Source: an uncultured Faecalibacterium sp. (GTDB taxonomy: Bacteria > Bacillota > Clostridia > Oscillospirales > Ruminococcaceae). From it: 7,377 nucleotides of DNA. Positions within the stretch are counted from its first letter, which is position 1. Each line of letters opens with the position of its first letter. A model generated the notes under the pieces. It worked only from the letters and a program-made list of their open reading frames with translations. It was not told the origin of the DNA and ran no database searches. The translations under genes and the position numbers were made by a program. Below are positions 4,646 through 7,377 of the stretch, in pieces. The stretch covers positions 1 through 7,377 of the forward strand of contig CAKTFS010000050.1 in NCBI GenBank assembly GCA_934561115.1, given 5' to 3'.

Positions 4646-5122
4646 ATGGTTCGCATTACTATGGAAGACGGCGGCATCATCGACATCGAGCTGAACGAGG
4701 AAGTTGCCCCCATCACCTGTGAGAATTTCAAAAAGCTGGTCAAGGAAGGCTTTTACAACGGCCTGACCTTCCACCGTGTCATCCCCGGCTTTATGATCCA
4801 GGGCGGCTGCCCGCTGGGCACCGGCACCGGCGGCCCGGGCTGGAACATCAAGGGCGAGTTTGCCGCCAACGGCGTCAACAACCCCCTCAAGCACACCCGC
4901 GGCGTGATCAGCATGGCCCGCAGCATGAACCCCAACAGCGCAGGCAGCCAGTTCTTCATCATGCACAAGGATGCACCCCATCTGGACGGCCAGTACGCCG
5001 CCTTCGGCAAGGTAGTTGCCGGCATGGACGTTGTGGATAAGATCGCAGCTGTCCGCACCGACTGGAACGACAAGCCCACCACCCCGGTCAAGATGGCCAC
5101 CGTGGAGCTGATCGAGGGCTAA
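4646..5122 (+). CDS. Cyclophilin-type peptidyl-prolyl cis-trans isomerase
   Basis: The enzyme has 158 residues and catalyses cis-trans isomerisation of peptide bonds before proline, assisting protein folding. There is no signal peptide, so it is cytoplasmic. The catalytic block FHRVIPGFMIQGG (42-54) supplies Arg44, Phe49, Met50 and Gln52, matching human CypA Arg55, Phe60, Met61 and Gln63. GSQFFI (100-105) supplies Gln102 and Phe104, and the HLDGQYAAFGKV block (112-123) follows. His112 and Tyr117 replace CypA Trp121 and His126, which suggests weak cyclosporin binding. The length is that of a minimal bacterial cyclophilin. The ATG at 4646 is the only sensible start; AAGGAG (4628-4633) is 12 bases upstream, slightly far. 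It appears monocistronic, with its own promoter and a shared terminator downstream. Confidence 0.96.
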   Translation: MVRITMEDGGIIDIELNEEVAPITCENFKKLVKEGFYNGLTFHRVIPGFMIQGGCPLGTGTGGPGWNIKGEFAANGVNNPLKHTRGVISMARSMNPNSAGSQFFIMHKDAPHLDGQYAAFGKVVAGMDVVDKIAAVRTDWNDKPTTPVKMATVELIEG

Positions 5123-5143
5123 AATAAACTTTTGCATTTCATA

Positions 5144-5185
5144 GCAGTTTGCGTTTTTAATGCACAAGCAACATCCGCAAACTGC
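5144..5185. repeat. 10-bp perfect inverted repeat after the cyclophilin gene
   Basis: GCAGTTTGCG (5144-5153) and CGCAAACTGC (5176-5185) are exact reverse complements separated by 22 bases. They lie in the untranslated 3' region between the cyclophilin stop codon and the terminator at 5231-5276. There is no T run after the right arm. It may be an RNA 3' structure or a protein site; nothing specific is recognised. Confidence 0.6.
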
Positions 5186-5230
5186 ATATCGCAAATATGC
5201 CGTTTTGATAGGCACTATTTTTGAAAATTG

Positions 5231-5276
5231 CGATAAAATAGCGGAGCACCCTGCACGGGCGCTCCGCTATTTTTTC
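5231..5276. terminator. Bidirectional terminator between cyclophilin and acetyltransferase genes
   Basis: AAAATAGCGGAGC (5235-5247) and GCTCCGCTATTTT (5261-5273) form a perfect 13-bp stem. The loop contains an inner CCC/GGG pairing. The plus strand continues with Ts to 5275 and the minus strand has the complementary T-containing flank. It serves both convergent genes. Confidence 0.93.
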
Positions 5277-5303
5277 TCTATAAAAAGAGGAAGGAGGTCC
5301 CGT

Positions 5304-5810
5304 TCAGCCCATCTGGCTCTGGGACAGAGACATCCGCTGATAGGCGATGCGCGGAGTGCCGTCCTCCACATGGATGATGCCGCAGCGGGTAAAGCCTTCG
5401 CTTTCCAGCAGATGCTGCATGATCTTGTTGTCGGCGTGGGTGTCGGCGCGCAGGCTCTCGCAGTGCTCCAGACACCACTCCACCACTGCCTTGCCGATGC
5501 CCTTGTTCTCACCCGCCGAAGCCAGCCGGTGCAGGGTGCCGTAGGGCAAGGTATCGTTGAGCCACTGCCCGTCCTCGATGACCTTATAGGTGGGGTCCTC
5601 GCCAAGGATAAAGGCAAACACCGCCTGCATCCGGCCGTTGATCATATATACGAACAGCCGGTTGGTGTCGATATCCTCTTCCAGCAGCTCCGGGGTGGGG
5701 TAGCCATCTCCCCACTGGGTGGGGTTGCCGTTTTTCGCCATGAAATCCCGCGCACGGGCGTAGACCTCAAGGATCTTTGCCATATCCGCTCTCACCGCTC
5801 CGCGAAACAT
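5304..5810 (-). CDS. GNAT-family N-acetyltransferase
   Basis: This is a 168-residue cytoplasmic enzyme of the Gcn5-related family, which transfers the acetyl group of acetyl-CoA to an amine. The acetyl-CoA-binding motif A is visible at about 93-112, with LHRLASAGENKGIGKAVVEW carrying the pyrophosphate loop ENKGIG (101-106). It is followed by the DTHADNKIMQHLLESEGF helix region (123-140) and a terminal strand GIIHVEDGTPRIAYQRM (144-160). The N-terminal IRADMAKIL-type start, VRADMAKILEVYARARDFM (6-24), is also typical. The substrate cannot be predicted. The start at 5810 is supported by AGAGAGG (5827-5821) 10 bases upstream and a promoter. It is transcribed alone and ends at the shared terminator. 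Confidence 0.93.
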   Translation of the reverse strand: MFRGAVRADMAKILEVYARARDFMAKNGNPTQWGDGYPTPELLEEDIDTNRLFVYMINGRMQAVFAFILGEDPTYKVIEDGQWLNDTLPYGTLHRLASAGENKGIGKAVVEWCLEHCESLRADTHADNKIMQHLLESEGFTRCGIIHVEDGTPRIAYQRMSLSQSQMG

Positions 5811-5862
5811 ATCTTCTCATCCTCTCTCGCCCGCGCCCTGCCGCGCGGGGTGCATTTTTTTC

Positions 5863-5892
5863 AGTATAACATAATCTTCCATAAAGTGCCAG
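5863..5892 (-). promoter_or_regulatory. Promoter of the acetyltransferase gene
   Basis: On the minus strand CTGGCA (5892-5887) is followed by 18 bases and TATACT (5868-5863). The leader then runs about 50 bases through a GC-rich stretch to the ribosome site. Confidence 0.7.
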
Positions 5893-5920
5893 ATTTTTTC
5901 TCCATTTTGCGGCAAAGACA

Positions 5921-5953
5921 GACCGCCGTGCGCGGGGCGGCAGCACGGCGGTC
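5921..5953 (-). terminator. Stem-loop, possible terminator of the AraC-type gene
   Basis: GACCGCCGTGC (5921-5931) and GCACGGCGGTC (5943-5953) form a perfect 11-bp GC-rich stem with an 11-base loop, 23 bases after the AraC-type stop codon. There is no good T run: the minus strand continues TGTCTTTG. Termination may be inefficient, and read-through into the acetyltransferase gene is possible. Confidence 0.5.
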
Positions 5954-5976
5954 GGGGCAGCAAAATAAGGGGCGTT

Positions 5977-6375
5977 TCATGCGGTGGGGCGGCGGGTGGC
6001 GGTGCCGGTGCGCACCATACGGTACTCCCGGGGGCTCAGGCCGTAGCGCTCGTGGAACAGGCGGTAAAAGTAGCTGGTGTTCTCGTAGCCCACCTGCGCA
6101 ATGATCTGCTGGATGTTCATATCGCTGCGGCGCAGCAGCCGCGCGGCAGTCTCCATGCGGTGCTTTTGCAGCAGCTCCTTGTAGGTGCGCCCGGTCTGGG
6201 CGCGCACGCACTCGCTGACATACGCCAGCGAAACACCATAAGCCCTTGCCACGTTGGAAAGGCTGGCCTCACGATAATTGTGGGTGATCTCCTGCAGCGC
6301 CGCCTGCACCAGTGCATCGCGGCTCACGGCCTCCATGCGGGCTTGCTGCGGGGAGCATTCAAGCTTTGCCATCAT
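5977..6375 (-). CDS. Short AraC-family transcriptional regulator (DNA-binding domain only)
   Basis: This 132-residue protein consists almost entirely of an AraC/XylS-type double helix-turn-helix. The first HTH lies around ASLSNVARAYGVSLAYVSEC (37-56). The second is around NIQQIIAQVGYENTSYFYR (87-105), followed by the family signature FHERYGLSPREYR (107-119). No ligand-binding or sensor domain is present, whereas most family members are near 290 residues. The frame stays open to 6531, but those 52 extra residues are Pro/Arg-rich and unlike a sensor domain. GGAGGA (6389-6384) 8 bases before the ATG at 6375 supports the short form, which starts Met-Met. It could be an intrinsically short regulator or the remnant of a longer one. 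Target genes are unknown. The downstream acetyltransferase has its own promoter. Confidence 0.88.
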   Translation of the reverse strand: MMAKLECSPQQARMEAVSRDALVQAALQEITHNYREASLSNVARAYGVSLAYVSECVRAQTGRTYKELLQKHRMETAARLLRRSDMNIQQIIAQVGYENTSYFYRLFHERYGLSPREYRMVRTGTATRRPTA

Positions 6376-6450
6376 TGTATCTGTCCTCCGTAACGGTACG
6401 GCGGGCGGGGGACTGGGGGAAGCCGGACCACCCGCCGCACGATAACTGCG

Positions 6451-6472
6451 GAGCCCTTTCCGGGCTCTTATA
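6451..6472 (-). promoter_or_regulatory. Hairpin and weak -10-like box upstream of the AraC-type gene
   Basis: GAGCCC-TTTCC-GGGCTC (6451-6467) is a perfect 6-bp hairpin. On the minus strand TATAAG (6472-6467) just upstream could be a -10 box, but no good -35 is found at 16-18 bases. TTGACT at 6528-6533 on the same strand is too far away to pair with it. The promoter assignment is weak. Confidence 0.3.
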
Positions 6473-6554
6473 CCTTGAATACGAATGACCCGCCGCAAAC
6501 ATTGCAGAAAAGATAAAAATTTTTTAGTCAATTTTCGTTGTAGGGGGGAGGACG

Positions 6555-6612
6555 ATTTAAAATGGCTTCCGCTGCGCTCTAGCCATATTCAGCGGAAAGA
6601 ATTATTTTAAAT
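6555..6612. repeat. Nested inverted repeat (AT-rich outer arms, GC-rich inner arms)
   Basis: The outer arms ATTTAAAAT (6555-6563) and ATTTTAAAT (6604-6612) are exact reverse complements. The inner arms TTCCGCTG (6567-6574) and CAGCGGAA (6590-6597) are too. The whole can fold into one long stem with a small internal loop. It opens a run of hairpins in the 870-base gene-free stretch at 6376-7248. No coding potential is seen. Confidence 0.6.
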
Positions 6613-6615
6613 TTC

Positions 6616-6649
6616 GCGTTTGTCGCGCTCTGCGGAGCGCTCCAAACGC
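6616..6649. repeat. Two-tier hairpin
   Basis: GCGTTTG (6616-6622) pairs with CAAACGC (6643-6649). Inside it GCGCTC (6625-6630) pairs with GAGCGC (6635-6640), leaving a 4-base loop and a symmetrical 2-base internal loop. It begins 4 bases after the preceding inverted repeat. Its role is unknown. Confidence 0.55.
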
Positions 6650-6690
6650 ATTTTCACGGGAGGGGTCGTGGAGGGCAACGGTATTTGCAG

Positions 6691-6715
6691 CGCCGCTTTC
6701 TGCGAAAGCGCGGCG
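6691..6715. repeat. GC-rich hairpin
   Basis: CGCCG-CTTTC (6691-6700) pairs with GAAAG and CGGCG (6704-6715), with a 2-base bulge and a 3-base loop. It has no T run and is probably a repeat-derived structure. Confidence 0.45.
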
Positions 6716-6732
6716 CGGCGGTTAGCGGGCTC

Positions 6733-6878
6733 GCCCTCTCCGTCAGTTCGCTTCGCTCACTGCCACCTCTCCCAAAGGGAGAGGCCTTGGCATGGCGGTG
6801 TAGTTTCTGGCTGAAGTGCAAAGCTTGCGGGCGTGCCCGCTCCCCCTTGGGGGAGCTGTCGCGCAGCGACTGAGGGGC
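6733..6878. repeat. Divergent 146-bp member of the palindromic repeat family
   Basis: The left end GCCCTCTCCGTC and the right end GACTGAGGGGC are imperfect inverted repeats, with one insertion and one mismatch. Behind each end lies a hairpin of the same plan as in the 185/189-bp elements. On the left it is CCTCTCCC-AAA-GGGAGAGG (6766-6784). On the right are GCTCCCCC-TT-GGGGGAGC (6839-6856) and GTCGC-GCA-GCGAC (6858-6870). The TGTCACC core of the other copies is missing. Short open frames across it are translations of the repeat, not genes. Confidence 0.65.
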
Positions 6879-6888
6879 TTTAAATGGA

Positions 6889-6950
6889 GAAGCGAAAAAA
6901 GCGTTAAAGCGATAGCGCCGACTGGCGCAGCGCTAGCTTTTTTGTGCTTC
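6889..6950. terminator. Long hairpin, possible terminator or structured RNA
   Basis: Outer arms GAAGC (6889-6893) and GCTTC (6946-6950), middle arms AAAAAAGC (6895-6902) and GCTTTTTT (6936-6943), and inner arms GCGCC (6915-6919) and GGCGC (6924-6928) build one long, interrupted stem. The six-T tract after the inner stem would allow termination of plus-strand transcripts. No gene on the plus strand runs into it, so its purpose is unclear. Confidence 0.45.
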
Positions 6951-7012
6951 GACTTCTTCTTTAGGATTGTCAAGGGCGTGTAGCCCTTGGCCCGTTGCGG
7001 GGTGGGTGGAGT

Positions 7013-7081
7013 CCAGAGGTAGGGAGGGGGGAGTCGGAACACCCCTCCCTGCCTCTGGCCCAGCGGAGCGTCCCTGCACGC
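7013..7081 (+). repeat. Right copy of the 65-bp exact repeat, with G-rich hairpin
   Basis: Positions 7017-7081 repeat 1-65 exactly. CCAGAGGTAGGGAGGG (7013-7028) pairs with CCCTCCCTGCCTCTGG (7043-7058) through 16 bp with one G-T-type mismatch. The plus strand upstream and in the left arm carries several runs of three or more Gs (6999-7034), so it could also fold as a G-quadruplex. A smaller hairpin CAAGGGC-GTGTA-GCCCTTG lies just before it at 6971-6989. Confidence 0.8.
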
Positions 7082-7127
7082 CAAAGGCAAGCAATTACTT
7101 TCCCCGCGGAGCGCGCACTTTTCCGGT

Positions 7128-7149
7128 TCTCTTTTGGTGTCAAAAGAGA
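7128..7149. repeat. Perfect 9-bp hairpin downstream of phoU
   Basis: TCTCTTTTG (7128-7136) and CAAAAGAGA (7141-7149) are exact reverse complements around a GTGT loop. There is no T run, so it is not a clear terminator. It lies beyond the phoU terminator. Confidence 0.5.
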
Positions 7150-7166
7150 GCATTCTTCCTTCACAG

Positions 7167-7201
7167 AAAAAGGCTGCCTGCCGGGCGGCAGACAGCCTTT
7201 T
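7167..7201. terminator. Terminator of phoU (bidirectional)
   Basis: GGCTG-C-CTGCC (7172-7182) and GGCAG-A-CAGCC (7187-7197) form a stem with one internal mismatch and a 4-base loop. On the minus strand it is followed by five Ts (7171-7167), as expected about 50 bases after the phoU stop codon. Four Ts follow on the plus strand as well. Confidence 0.88.
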
Positions 7202-7248
7202 CCAGAAGAAAATAAGGAAAACACGCGCCCAAAAGGGCAGAGTGAGTA

Positions 7249-7377
7249 TCAGAACATGCTTTCGTCCTTGTAGCGCCCGGTGCGCACGAACTGCACCCAC
7301 TCGGCTACGTTCACGGCGTGGTCGCCGATGCGCTCCAGATACTTGATGACCATCAGAAGATCCAGCGCGGCGTCCAC
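7249..7377 (-). CDS. phoU: Phosphate-specific transport system accessory protein PhoU (C-terminal part)
   Basis: Only the last 42 codons and the TGA stop (7251-7249) are in the window; the start lies beyond 7377. The fragment contains LLMVIKYLERIGDHAVNVAEW, given here as LLMVIKYLERIGDHAV plus NVAEW, the closing helix of the second PhoU repeat. Its ERIGD (fragment residues 15-19) is the E-xxx-D metal-cluster motif of the family. PhoU is cytoplasmic; it binds PstB and the PhoR kinase and damps phosphate uptake and the Pho response when phosphate is plentiful. It is normally the last gene of a pst operon, which fits the terminator directly downstream. pstB and the rest of the operon would be expected to the right of the window. 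Confidence 0.93.
   Translation of the reverse strand: MDAALDLLMVIKYLERIGDHAVNVAEWVQFVRTGRYKDESMF

Noticed and set aside
6400..6419. G-quadruplex in the AraC-type mRNA leader
   Set aside because: The G runs are on the plus strand, whereas the gene is transcribed from the minus strand, so its mRNA is C-rich here.
6376..6531. N-terminal extension of the AraC-type protein to 6531
   Set aside because: The 52 added residues are Pro/Arg-rich and unlike a sensor domain, and a good ribosome site precedes 6375.
6555..7081. CRISPR array
   Set aside because: The repeats are unequal in length and sequence and are not regularly spaced by unique spacers; no cas genes are present.
6743..7300. A 185-codon open frame on the minus strand
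   Set aside because: It runs across two repeat families and the phoU terminator, and overlaps the phoU 3' end in another frame. It is rich in Pro, Arg and Ala with no domain-like pattern, and has no ribosome site.

Overview
The window looks like chromosomal DNA from a GC-rich gut Clostridium-type bacterium, most likely Faecalibacterium or a close Oscillospiraceae/Ruminococcaceae relative. This is inferred from the protein sequences, the strong AAGGAGG-type ribosome sites, sigma-A-like promoters, and intergenic palindromic repeats of the CCCTCTCAGTC / GCTCCCCC type; no database search was possible.

Layout. Positions 1-226 hold repeats and a tRNA terminator. Two serine tRNA genes, UGA then GCU in transcription order, lie on the minus strand at 227-442 with a textbook promoter at 482-510. 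A LexA-like XRE-S24 repressor (674-1306, plus) follows with its own promoter and a possible autoregulatory operator. A 185-bp repeat element and a strong terminator separate it from a two-gene overlapping operon (1606-3740, plus). That operon encodes a radical SAM protein with a helix-hairpin-helix domain, and a DUF4130-type putative DNA-metabolism protein. A second copy of the repeat element, in opposite orientation, lies between this operon and a convergent membrane-anchored XRE regulator (3974-4378, minus). A divergent intergenic region with two promoters leads to a cyclophilin peptidyl-prolyl isomerase (4646-5122, plus). Then come, on the minus strand, a GNAT acetyltransferase (5304-5810) and a short stand-alone AraC-type DNA-binding protein (5977-6375). 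A gene-free stretch of about 870 bases (6376-7248) is packed with hairpins and repeats. The window ends in the last 42 codons of phoU (minus).

How the genes work together. The clearest functional unit is the radical SAM / DUF4130 pair. Their start and stop codons overlap by 22 bases, and both families are linked by conserved context to uracil-DNA glycosylase-like proteins. Their biochemical function is, to my knowledge, not established. The radical SAM protein here also carries a perfect QLSLF sliding-clamp-type motif, an HhH motif and five cysteines outside the radical SAM motif. This makes it the best candidate in the window for an undescribed DNA repair or modification system. The upstream LexA-like repressor might tie it to DNA damage, but that is only an inference from position. 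The other genes are ordinary housekeeping or regulatory genes that appear to be transcribed independently.
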